Source of the DNA: Desulfocapsa sp.
GTDB taxonomy: Bacteria > Desulfobacterota > Desulfobulbia > Desulfobulbales > Desulfocapsaceae
NCBI GenBank assembly: GCA_020717935.1
Contig: DYDK01000113.1
Coordinates: 1 to 5,945, forward strand
Length of the DNA: 5,945 nucleotides
Direction: 5' to 3'
Position numbers and translations under genes: made by a program. Numbering within the stretch: the first letter of the stretch is position 1; every line of letters begins with the position of its first letter. The notes below the pieces were generated by a model that did no database searches, had not been told where the DNA came from, and worked only from the letters and a program-made list of their open reading frames with translations. Below, one piece after another: positions 1 to 5,909 of the stretch.

Positions 1-86
1 GAATATGACTGAAAATCCTGCGCAATACGGAACGATTTATTCTTGCCGAGGCCCTTACCTGTTACCCGAACTTTTCGGAGCTTCAT
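1..86 (-). CDS. Short open frame running off the left edge, unidentified
   Basis: A minus-strand frame opens with ATG at 86-84, six bases after the stop of the lipoprotein gene, and stays open for 28 codons to the window edge. The predicted peptide begins MKLRKVRVTGKGLGKNKSF and is basic. I do not recognise it. No Shine-Dalgarno sequence precedes the ATG, so translation would depend on coupling to the gene before it. A small hairpin (66-70 with 74-78) lies inside it. It may be the start of a real downstream gene or a chance open frame, and the window is too short to decide. Confidence 0.2.
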   Translation of the reverse strand, partial: MKLRKVRVTGKGLGKNKSFRIAQDFQSY

Positions 87-92
87 TTTACA

Positions 93-659
93 TTACGGTT
101 TCACGGTCTGCACGGAAAGGGCAACTGCCTCGGTATAGGTGATCAAAATGGTGTCACCAACCTCCACCTTATCCAAATTGGCGGGATCCTGCACCTTGAC
201 GATTCGTACCCCGCCATCGGGTCCTTTTAAAGTAACCGTTTCCGCCTTCTTATCCAATGCCTCAATGGTAGCGGTAACCGTTGTCTCTGTGGCACCAATA
301 GCCGCAGGTTTGCTGCCGGGTGCGGCGGCACCGACCAGATCAACAGTTTCATCCCTGACTTCGCCAGGCTTCGCCATCCGTACCGCCAGAGACTCAATAT
401 AGTCGAGCACGACCTTGTCACCCACCTGCACCTGAGGGAGATTGACAACCTCTTTCCCGGCCTTGAATGTCACTAAACGCCCTTCAGTCCCTTTAATGGT
501 CACCATTCGAGTCTTCTGATTAATGGCCTCAACAGTGGCAGTCACAGATACGACATTACTTCTGTCAACTTGTAAGTCTTTTTTAACGGTAGTTTCACTA
601 CAGGCCCATACATTACAGACAATCACGGACATCATCAGAAATGCTTTCAACTTTTTCAT
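93..659 (-). CDS. Putative lipoprotein with two tandem beta-rich domains
   Basis: This 188-residue protein of unknown function is probably exported. The N-terminus is MKKLKAFLMMSVIVCNVWAC: a basic start, a hydrophobic core and a cysteine at position 20 in a VWAC context. That is a non-ideal lipobox because of the Trp at -2, so lipidation is likely but not certain. The mature part contains two related copies, residues about 38-94 and 126-183. Each has the order VTAT-[VI]-EA, VT-[IL]-KG, NL-x-x-V-x-VGD, Y-x-E, and they are joined by an Ala/Gly/Pro-rich linker. I count about 22 identities over 57 aligned positions, which indicates an old internal duplication. The pattern suggests small beta-barrel or OB-like modules (inference). 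The frame extends 21 codons upstream to ATG 722, but the start at 659 is preferred because it has a good ribosome binding site and begins the signal peptide. It lies 167 bases after the hydrolase gene. Confidence 0.8.
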   Translation of the reverse strand: MKKLKAFLMMSVIVCNVWACSETTVKKDLQVDRSNVVSVTATVEAINQKTRMVTIKGTEGRLVTFKAGKEVVNLPQVQVGDKVVLDYIESLAVRMAKPGEVRDETVDLVGAAAPGSKPAAIGATETTVTATIEALDKKAETVTLKGPDGGVRIVKVQDPANLDKVEVGDTILITYTEAVALSVQTVKP

Positions 660-664
660 TCGTT

Positions 665-669
665 CTCCT
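665..669 (-). promoter_or_regulatory. Ribosome binding site of the lipoprotein gene
   Basis: AGGAG on the minus strand sits five bases before the ATG at 659-657. It decides the start in favour of this codon over the in-frame ATGs further upstream (722 and 692), which would place hydrophilic residues before the signal peptide. Confidence 0.7.
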
Positions 670-826
670 ACGATAACATTAAGGGGGTTCATTAAAAAAG
701 GAGTACGCTTACATAAACGCATCCATCGTCTTCACAAAAAAACAATCAACCGTTTTCATCGTAAAACTTCATTCAGAATGATTTCTTCAAACATCTGACA
801 AAAAGAAAAAAACATTGAAATTCAGG

Positions 827-1498
827 CTATTTATTTATCTGTTTACCTGCGACAGACGAACTCCCCAAAGATGTGCCACTTACCGAGTTCACGCCGACTT
901 GGGCCTGTACACCGTAGTCAAGACCAATATGTCCGAGGAGAATTCTCCGCACTTCACCAATCGTGAAGGGATGTTCCTGGCAGGAATGACCGGAACGAAC
1001 TACAAATTCAGATTCGACCCCATCAATATGGGCGCTTTTATACTCAACAACCCCATCGTTACCGGTGGCAATGTCCATATCGGGTTTCACAGCGATGATA
1101 GAATGCCCGGTGACTCCCGGTCGCAGGGGAATGATGGCCAGGGTTTTGAGTATCGGGTTATCTGCCAACATCCCATCAAGGCTGGTAGGAATCCTCCCCT
1201 GCATTACCGCCGGAAGTTTGAGTTGCGACAGTTCATTCTGCAAGAAGGCAATACTTTTGCTGGGCAAGGTTAAAGGAAAGGTTATGGTTTTGCTGACAAT
1301 GGTCCGCACCCAGTCCTTCGTCAAAAAACTCCCTCGATGGGGCGTTGAAATAAAGACAACCCGTTTGACAAAGGGGAGTGGCTCGACGAAAAGTCCCCTA
1401 CGAGCCAGTTTCTCCGTTTCGGGATCCAGATCCATTTCTTCAATGCTTTTGTCACTGATAGACTTCCACAATTGATCTTCTGATGTGATCGCTGTCAT
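827..1498 (-). CDS. Alpha/beta hydrolase, C-terminal part (frameshifted from N-terminal part)
   Basis: This is the second piece of the lipase-like hydrolase whose first piece ends at 1495. The frame is in -1 phase to the first piece. Its ATG (1498-1496) overlaps the upstream TGA as ATGA, but the protein has no start of its own in family terms. The residues just before it in this frame read LLTK and continue GHSQGG of the first piece. Seen here, counting from this ATG: STPHRGS at 51-57, a strand-turn common in this lipase group; GNDGVV at 146-151 with D148 as probable catalytic acid; and SGHSCQEHP at 169-177 with H171 as probable catalytic His. After a final helix (EVRRILL) comes a Ser/Gly/Val-rich tail of about 30 residues. 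Alone, this piece lacks the nucleophile and oxyanion hole and should be inactive. It could be made by reinitiation at ATGA or as the end of a frameshift fusion of about 662 residues. Confidence 0.75.
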   Translation of the reverse strand: MTAITSEDQLWKSISDKSIEEMDLDPETEKLARRGLFVEPLPFVKRVVFISTPHRGSFLTKDWVRTIVSKTITFPLTLPSKSIAFLQNELSQLKLPAVMQGRIPTSLDGMLADNPILKTLAIIPLRPGVTGHSIIAVKPDMDIATGNDGVVEYKSAHIDGVESEFVVRSGHSCQEHPFTIGEVRRILLGHIGLDYGVQAQVGVNSVSGTSLGSSSVAGKQINK

Positions 1499-1516
1499 CT
1501 TGGTAAGGAGCCCCCC
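1495..1516 (-). other. Frameshift site: G6 run / -1 slippery heptamer within GHSQGG motif
   Basis: Minus-strand codons read AGC CAG GGG GGC TCC TTA CCA AGA TGA. The bases 1516-1510 form G GGG GGC in the X_XXY_YYZ phase required for -1 slippage. A -1 shift here, or one extra G, gives SQGG-LLTK-MTAIT and joins the two hydrolase pieces with no residue lost. Without the shift, translation ends five codons after GGC at TGA 1497-1495. Whether the G6 is real, a miscalled G7 or a programmed site cannot be told from one sequence. Confidence 0.85.
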
Positions 1517-2814
1517 TGGCTGTGACCAATCACCACCATTTCGCGCAGGGCTGGATTCTGCCCTTGCGGATCAAGCTTATCGACCATTTCCGTCAGGGTA
1601 TCCCGCAAATCTGCTGCCGAAAGCACGACCATATTGCTGCTGTTATACTGATAAAACCAGAACTGGAAGCGCTGGCGAATATCGGGGTCAGCCCGCAGGG
1701 TATTGATCATTTCCGCCCACCAGACCGGACTGCTCGCGGTGCCGTGGACAAAGACCACCGGAATGCGGGACGGCTCATAAGGCTGGAGGAAAATCATTTT
1801 TTTCTTCACAGTGTCACCGGTGAGAAAACGAAGGACTCCGATATTCCACTGATCACTGTTATTCAACCGATAGGCCAGCGGAGCGGTTGAGTCTGTTTCC
1901 AGAGGCACCGTCTTGCCATTCACCTGCACTTCAGCGCTGTCATAGGCGGAATAGAGTTCCAACGAGGCCGTAGTCGTATTGCCATGAAATTCCTTAATCC
2001 CCTTTGGCAAACGCAGGAAAGCCGTGATCGGCAAGGCCCCACCATTAGGAGATTCATTGGTTACAGTGGTAATGGCGACCAAGGGCAAACCCAGTCCCGG
2101 CGTACGATTACGAACGGAAAATCCCCTGACCTGGTAGGCATCAGCAGGGAAAAAACCGAGAATATCCTCAAGCTTCCAGGCCAGGTTATCCGTCTTGACC
2201 TCCAGAGTTATGTCACCAACCGGCAGTCGTCGTTTCCCGCTGACCACGACAACGCTCTCTCCTTTTTTGGCCGAAAACGCCTGCCAGAGAGAACGATTAT
2301 AGAGATCGCAGGCCTCCCGGAAGCGGATATCATACGCAGACGGCGCTGGTTCACGGCCATCACCAAGCAAATAAAAATAGGCATAAACGGCGGCCTGAAG
2401 GAAATAGTCCGGGGCCCTGTGTGGATTCCGAACCTCCTGATCCTCCATATTATTCTGCAACGCTGCTCCCAGCAATTTTTCGCCGTGGAGATAGCTGAGT
2501 TCAGACAGGGCCAATAAAATATCACGACGGTCATCCCTTTTGGTAAGATCATGCAACTGGAGAATGGTCTCTTCCGGATGCTGGGCAAAGTTCTCCAGAA
2601 GGTTATAGCGATGCAGGACGGGAGCAACACTGTTGCTGACGACCTCGTCATTCATGGGGTTATCTGTACTGAGGATATAAGAATATTCAGGAGAAACCCT
2701 GTTCACGCCCACGGGCCCGGCACAGCCTGACAACACCAGAATCAACAAGAAAAACAAAAGGTGCCGAGATGAACTGACAATTCTTTTCAAGACAATTTTC
2801 TCATGGATACGCAT
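1495..2814 (-). CDS. Lipoprotein alpha/beta hydrolase (lipase-like), N-terminal part, frameshifted
   Basis: This is the first piece (439 residues from the chosen start) of a large envelope hydrolase. Residues 1-31 form a clear lipoprotein signal: basic N-region, hydrophobic core LLFFLLILVL and lipobox LSGC with Cys31. Ala at +2 suggests outer-membrane sorting. A long family-specific region (about 32-345) of helical and beta-rich character follows, then the hydrolase core. VVFVHGT carries the oxyanion-hole His-Gly at about 357-358, and VVIGHSQGG is the nucleophile elbow with Ser432. The reading frame then leaves the family sequence and stops after SLPR. Asp and His of the triad are in the -1 frame (827-1498). 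The start at ATG 2814 is chosen because AGGA lies five bases upstream. ATG 2826 overlaps the DUF4105 stop (ATGA) but has no Shine-Dalgarno. The likely role is hydrolysis of a lipid or ester substrate in the periplasm or outer membrane, with substrate unknown. Confidence 0.8.
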   Translation of the reverse strand: MRIHEKIVLKRIVSSSRHLLFFLLILVLSGCAGPVGVNRVSPEYSYILSTDNPMNDEVVSNSVAPVLHRYNLLENFAQHPEETILQLHDLTKRDDRRDILLALSELSYLHGEKLLGAALQNNMEDQEVRNPHRAPDYFLQAAVYAYFYLLGDGREPAPSAYDIRFREACDLYNRSLWQAFSAKKGESVVVVSGKRRLPVGDITLEVKTDNLAWKLEDILGFFPADAYQVRGFSVRNRTPGLGLPLVAITTVTNESPNGGALPITAFLRLPKGIKEFHGNTTTASLELYSAYDSAEVQVNGKTVPLETDSTAPLAYRLNNSDQWNIGVLRFLTGDTVKKKMIFLQPYEPSRIPVVFVHGTASSPVWWAEMINTLRADPDIRQRFQFWFYQYNSSNMVVLSAADLRDTLTEMVDKLDPQGQNPALREMVVIGHSQGGSLPR

Positions 2815-2819
2815 AAGAT

Positions 2820-2823
2820 TCCT
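2820..2823 (-). promoter_or_regulatory. Ribosome binding site deciding hydrolase start
   Basis: AGGA on the minus strand lies five bases before ATG 2814-2812 and itself overlaps the end of the DUF4105 gene. It supports the start at 2814 rather than the ATG at 2826-2824, which shares bases with the upstream stop. The overlap makes translational coupling of the two genes likely. Confidence 0.5.
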
Positions 2824-3854
2824 CATGGGAGTAATATTGGCAACCCCTCACGAATACGCTGGGAGAAGTCGGGCGCCTGATCAGTAGTAGCCTGGGCTTT
2901 TTCGTTGATATAACTCTGTCGTTTTAACTTTGTAAAGGGGATGGAGGAATTCAACAGGCCTCGTTCATACAGCATCTGGTCAATATAACCATTTACGATT
3001 AAACGCCAGTCCAGACGGGCGTTTGGGTTATATGGGAGTGTATGCTGCCGGATACTGGTCGTACAGTTGCCGAGCAGGGCATTATACCATTCCGGCGTAT
3101 TTTTTAAGTGATTCACTGTGCCAAGATAATCAAGAAAAACCTGTCGAGCCAATTCTGGCCGCACATTCAGACGATAAAGATAGACATCTTCCTTGCGATA
3201 ATTGGTACGCAAGCGAACGACATCTCGTTCATCTGCCACAATGTACGCCTTCTCGTACTGACGAAAGAATCCTTTCACTGCCGAATACTCTTCTCCCTTT
3301 TCCTTACGGGTTTCTATCGAAAAGCACACATTCCCCTCCCCTTCAAAACCAAAGCTGAGCATGGTATGAGCAATATTGGGAGAACCCCAGTAAACGAGAA
3401 AAAAATCCAAGGTCTTAAGCTTGGCAAGATCAAACGAACGATCATAATAATGGCAGGTAAAATCCGTCTCGGTGCGGTAATCACAGTTGCGGATATTATG
3501 CACCGTCACCTTATCGCCAACAATCTCCGCCCATGGCAACACTGCCAGATCAGGCTGCCACTCTCGGGTGTTTGAGGGAGTAAAGGAGAAAAACCAGACG
3601 ACAGCACCGAGAAACAGAAGCAACGACCCCACAAAGCCTTGCCAGCGAGGCCGCAGAAGAAGCGGCGGGAAGAGAGCAACTGAACTGTAAACGACAATTA
3701 CCCCGATACGAGCAACAGGCGACAGGGACGAGAGAAGCCAGATGGCACAAACAGCCCAGACAGTCATCAACAGGAGGGCAAACCACACGAATGTCCAGAC
3801 AATAATTCTCCCTATTGGCAACGACTTCCTGGATCTTTGCGATATTTTTTGCAT
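2823..3854 (-). CDS. Membrane-anchored DUF4105 (Lnb N-terminal-type) domain protein
   Basis: This is a 343-residue protein with three hydrophobic helices at about 15-41, 46-67 and 74-91, followed by a soluble domain that probably faces the periplasm. The domain matches what I know of DUF4105: NIAHTMLSFGF (160-170), CFSIETRKEKGEEYS (177-191), FFRQYE, ADERDVVRLRTNYR (207-220), VYLYRL and PEWYNALLGNCTTSIRQHT (254-272). The exact reaction of this family is not known to me. His163 followed by Asn-Cys264 has the His-then-Cys order of circularly permuted NlpC/P60-like (LRAT/YiiX-type) proteins, so a thiol-based acyl or peptide hydrolase is conceivable (inference). A GTG at 3869 would add five residues, but ATG 3854 has a weak GGGA at suitable distance and GTG has none. 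The stop overlaps the first possible ATG of the lipoprotein hydrolase, which points to a shared role in envelope lipid or wall metabolism. Confidence 0.8.
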   Translation of the reverse strand: MQKISQRSRKSLPIGRIIVWTFVWFALLLMTVWAVCAIWLLSSLSPVARIGVIVVYSSVALFPPLLLRPRWQGFVGSLLLFLGAVVWFFSFTPSNTREWQPDLAVLPWAEIVGDKVTVHNIRNCDYRTETDFTCHYYDRSFDLAKLKTLDFFLVYWGSPNIAHTMLSFGFEGEGNVCFSIETRKEKGEEYSAVKGFFRQYEKAYIVADERDVVRLRTNYRKEDVYLYRLNVRPELARQVFLDYLGTVNHLKNTPEWYNALLGNCTTSIRQHTLPYNPNARLDWRLIVNGYIDQMLYERGLLNSSIPFTKLKRQSYINEKAQATTDQAPDFSQRIREGLPILLP

Positions 3855-3948
3855 ATTTCTTATTCCCACGAAATGGCCGTTTCATACCAGTTTCATCTGT
3901 TGCATTCACAAATTGTCGCAATGATTAACGAGATTCTCATCGAAAAAA

Positions 3949-3977
3949 ATCTTAACGGTAACTAAGGTGAACGGCAA
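3949..3977 (-). promoter_or_regulatory. Possible sigma70-type promoter of the DUF4105-hydrolase pair
   Basis: TTGCCG (3977-3972) and TAAGAT (3954-3949) on the minus strand are separated by exactly 17 bases, each matching four of six consensus positions. Transcription would begin near 3942, giving a leader of about 90 bases before ATG 3854. The site lies in the only sizeable gap between the rlmB cluster and the envelope pair, where a promoter is expected. The same bases form a weak imperfect hairpin (3966-3951) followed by a T7 run, so a weak terminator for rlmB is an alternative reading. Confidence 0.3.
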
Positions 3978-4065
3978 GATTACATGCTTCAAAAGAATAC
4001 CACTAACATACTGATAATATTAGAATGTTCAGGTCCGCATCGCCTTGTTTTATCCTGCCGTTCGC

Positions 4066-4908
4066 CTATATCCTTCTCTGCCTCAGCATCTCAAACATAA
4101 TCACCCCCGCGGCCACCGAGCTATTGAGGGAATCCAGAACTCCTTCCATGGGAATGGAAATCAGCACATCGCACTGCTGCCGCACCAGGGGGCGGATGCC
4201 CTGACCTTCACTGCCAACCACCACGCAGGCGGGGAGGTTAAAATCGGTTTTATAGATAGATTGCGCGACTTCATCTTTGACGGCTCCGAAGATCCAGGCC
4301 CCGGCCTTCTTGAGTTTTTGCAGAGCGGTGGCCAAATTAACCACCTGGTAGATGTCAATATGGGACATGGCCCCGGCAGAGGACTTGGCCGCAGTCCCAC
4401 CCAATGGGGCGGATCGTTCTCGGGTGATCAGCACCCCGTTCATGCCTGAGGCATGGGCGGAACGGATAATCGCCCCCAGATTATGCGGATCTTGCATGGA
4501 ATCAAGAACAATCAAGCGAGGCGACTGGCCTTGTTGAACCCGGGCCGCAAAGCTTGCCAGCAAAGCATCAAAGGAAAGAAGCGGGGTTTGCGTGGTTCTG
4601 GCCACGATCCCCTGATGACGGGCCTGTTCCGCATCAGGGCCCGTTAAATGAATCGAAGACACAAAAGAGAGTTTGATCCCCGACTCCTTGGCCAAGGCAA
4701 TAATCTCCTCCCGCCTGGCCCCTTTGCGATCACCGTGCAGAATAATCTCGCTGATGCGTTCTGGCTCCTGCTGCAAAGCCTCAAAGACCGGATGCGTGCC
4801 CCAGAGAAGGTCTTCATCCATGCGGAGAGTACGACTTTGGCCCTTTAGCCCTTGCTCTGGCCTCTCTCCCTGCCCCCGCTTCACCCTCTCATCTTTTTTT
4901 TCTTTCAT
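4066..4908 (-). CDS. rlmB: 23S rRNA (guanosine(2251)-2'-O)-methyltransferase RlmB (SpoU/TrmH family)
   Basis: The family transfers a methyl group from S-adenosylmethionine to the 2'-O of G2251 in the P-loop of 23S rRNA, in the cytoplasm. The 280-residue product has an N-terminal substrate-binding domain (LLWGTHPVFEAL at 34-45 to about 108) and a C-terminal SPOUT trefoil-knot domain. Motif 1 is NLGAIIRSAHASG (143-155) with Asn143 and Arg149, motif 2 is VVGSEGQGI (230-238) with Glu234, and motif 3 is IPMEGVLDSLNSSVAAG (252-268) with Ser260, Asn262 and Ser264. GTAAKSSAGA (171-180) is also typical. All key residues are present. The first 30 residues are a charged Lys/Arg/Glu/Gly-rich extension with an A8 run in codons 4-6. 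No Shine-Dalgarno precedes ATG 4908, and a GTG at 4884 or ATG at 4821 (MDEDLLWG) could be the true start. It lies six bases after gmk, which supports co-transcription. The other TrmH-family enzymes are less likely given the RlmB-type N-terminal domain. Confidence 0.93.
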   Translation of the reverse strand: MKEKKDERVKRGQGERPEQGLKGQSRTLRMDEDLLWGTHPVFEALQQEPERISEIILHGDRKGARREEIIALAKESGIKLSFVSSIHLTGPDAEQARHQGIVARTTQTPLLSFDALLASFAARVQQGQSPRLIVLDSMQDPHNLGAIIRSAHASGMNGVLITRERSAPLGGTAAKSSAGAMSHIDIYQVVNLATALQKLKKAGAWIFGAVKDEVAQSIYKTDFNLPACVVVGSEGQGIRPLVRQQCDVLISIPMEGVLDSLNSSVAAGVIMFEMLRQRRI

Positions 4909-4914
4909 GGCGTA

Positions 4915-5538
4915 TCAACAATTAAAGATATCAATAGATTGACCGTTCGGCAGTCGGTGCCCTCGACTTCGTTCGGCAATGATAATGGCCCGCAGAATAT
5001 CAATGGCCTGCTCCAGAGAATCATTGACAATCAGATAATCGTAGAAAGCAACGGCCAGCATCTCGTTTTTGGCATTGTGTAATCGCATATAAAGTGTTTC
5101 TTCAGTCTCGGTGTGGCGTCCTCGTAAGCGCTGCTCCAGCGCACGCAATGAAGGAGGGGCAATAAACAGAAAGGCAGCCTGAATATCCCCACACTGTCGC
5201 AGCATCGCCGCCCCCTGGACATCAATATCAAGGATCACATCAAGGCCTGCTGCCAATTGTGCCAATACTGCTGGCCTGCTGGTGCCATAGAGATTACCAT
5301 GCACCTCGGCCCATTCCCAGAAAAGCCCCTGTTCACGCATGGCCTCAAATTGATCACGGTTGACAAAGTGGTAGTCGCCCCCATCAACCTCACCACTGCG
5401 TGGCAATCTGGTGGTATGGGAAACAGAGAAAGCCAGACCAGACAGATCAGCCATGACCTTCTTAAGCATCGTCGTCTTACCAGCCCCGGAAGGCGCGGAA
5501 AGAATAAACAATTTTCCGGCACGACGACTCTCGCTCAT
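4915..5538 (-). CDS. gmk: Guanylate kinase
   Basis: Guanylate kinase catalyses ATP + GMP = ADP + GDP in the cytoplasm, an essential step of GTP and dGTP synthesis. The 207 residues match the usual family length. Seen in order: P-loop APSGAGKTTM (15-24, Lys21); GMP-binding segment VSHTTRLPRSGEVDGGDYHFV (39-59) with Arg44, Arg47 and Tyr56; EWAEVHGNLYGTS (75-87) with Glu78 and Tyr84; the Walker B-like strand VILDIDVQGA (101-110); the lid RLRGRHTETEE (137-147); and the C-terminal YDYLIVND segment with Asn172. Thr replaces the more frequent Ser after the P-loop Lys, a conservative change. The start is supported by AGGAAG a few bases upstream. The ATG overlaps the TGA of remA (ATGA), so translation of the two is probably coupled. 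Confidence 0.97.
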   Translation of the reverse strand: MSESRRAGKLFILSAPSGAGKTTMLKKVMADLSGLAFSVSHTTRLPRSGEVDGGDYHFVNRDQFEAMREQGLFWEWAEVHGNLYGTSRPAVLAQLAAGLDVILDIDVQGAAMLRQCGDIQAAFLFIAPPSLRALEQRLRGRHTETEETLYMRLHNAKNEMLAVAFYDYLIVNDSLEQAIDILRAIIIAERSRGHRLPNGQSIDIFNC

Positions 5539-5834
5539 GATTCTTCCTGCCTGCTTTGTTTTTGAAGCTGCTGATATTCCGCAAGATGCGTCTCAATTTC
5601 CAGGGCAACCAATCGTTGACCAATGGTATCAGGCTGCACCGATGAGAGAATCAGATGGTTTGAGTCCGTCACCAGCATTGAACGGGTCCTGCGACCTTCC
5701 GTGGCATCAAGGAGCTTCCCCGCCTCTTTAGCCAGTTCCTTGAGCTTGCGCGATGGCGAAGAACCGGCATTGATGACTGCGACAATCCGCTCAATAGCTA
5801 CCGTATTGCCAAAACCAACATTTAACAGTTTCAT
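5535..5834 (-). CDS. remA: RemA-like DUF370 DNA-binding regulator
   Basis: This is a 99-residue member of the DUF370/RemA family. In Bacillus subtilis RemA binds DNA and activates matrix and osmoprotection genes. In Gram-negative bacteria its targets are mostly unknown. Family signatures are visible: the start MKLLNVGFGNTVAIERIVAV, an SSPSRKLKELAKEAGKLLDAT segment (about residues 26-45) and the basic GRRTRSMLVTDSNHLILSS strand-turn (47-65) followed by QPDTIGQRL. The Arg-Arg-x-Arg stretch is the expected DNA contact region. A C-terminal Gln/Glu-rich tail of about 25 residues goes beyond the common core. The start is supported by AAGGA nine bases upstream. It precedes gmk with a four-base overlap, the conserved remA-gmk arrangement, which links it to growth-related nucleotide metabolism at least by co-expression. 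Confidence 0.93.
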   Translation of the reverse strand: MKLLNVGFGNTVAIERIVAVINAGSSPSRKLKELAKEAGKLLDATEGRRTRSMLVTDSNHLILSSVQPDTIGQRLVALEIETHLAEYQQLQKQSRQEES

Positions 5835-5909
5835 TCTTTTTTATCCTTGGCATGAACAAATGTACTTAGGGCCTGTCCACAAATCACTTGAACAGATTGC
5901 ATCTCATCT

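Noticed and set aside
65..79. Hairpin CCGAA-CTT-TTCGG after the lipoprotein gene as a terminator
   Set aside because: The stem is only five pairs and no T run follows on the minus strand.
5..142. Plus-strand open frame of 45 codons (MTENPAQYGTIYSC...) at the left edge
   Set aside because: It overlaps the end of the lipoprotein gene in antisense, its upstream region is cut by the window edge, and the peptide is not recognisable. Chance is the simplest explanation.
660..826. Promoter or terminator in the gap between the hydrolase and the lipoprotein gene
   Set aside because: There are T-rich stretches but no GC stem before them, and no pair of boxes matched the sigma70 consensus at normal spacing well enough to claim. 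Only the ribosome binding site at 665-669 is supported.
815..1475. Long plus-strand open frames opposite the hydrolase C-terminal part (also opposite its N-terminal part, rlmB and gmk)
   Set aside because: They are antisense shadows of well-supported minus-strand genes and show no recognisable domains, signal peptides or ribosome binding sites.
827..1498. Treating the C-terminal hydrolase piece as an independent gene started at ATGA
   Set aside because: It begins in the middle of the alpha/beta hydrolase core directly after the nucleophile elbow, lacks the oxyanion hole and Ser, and has no signal peptide, so it is best read as the rest of one gene.
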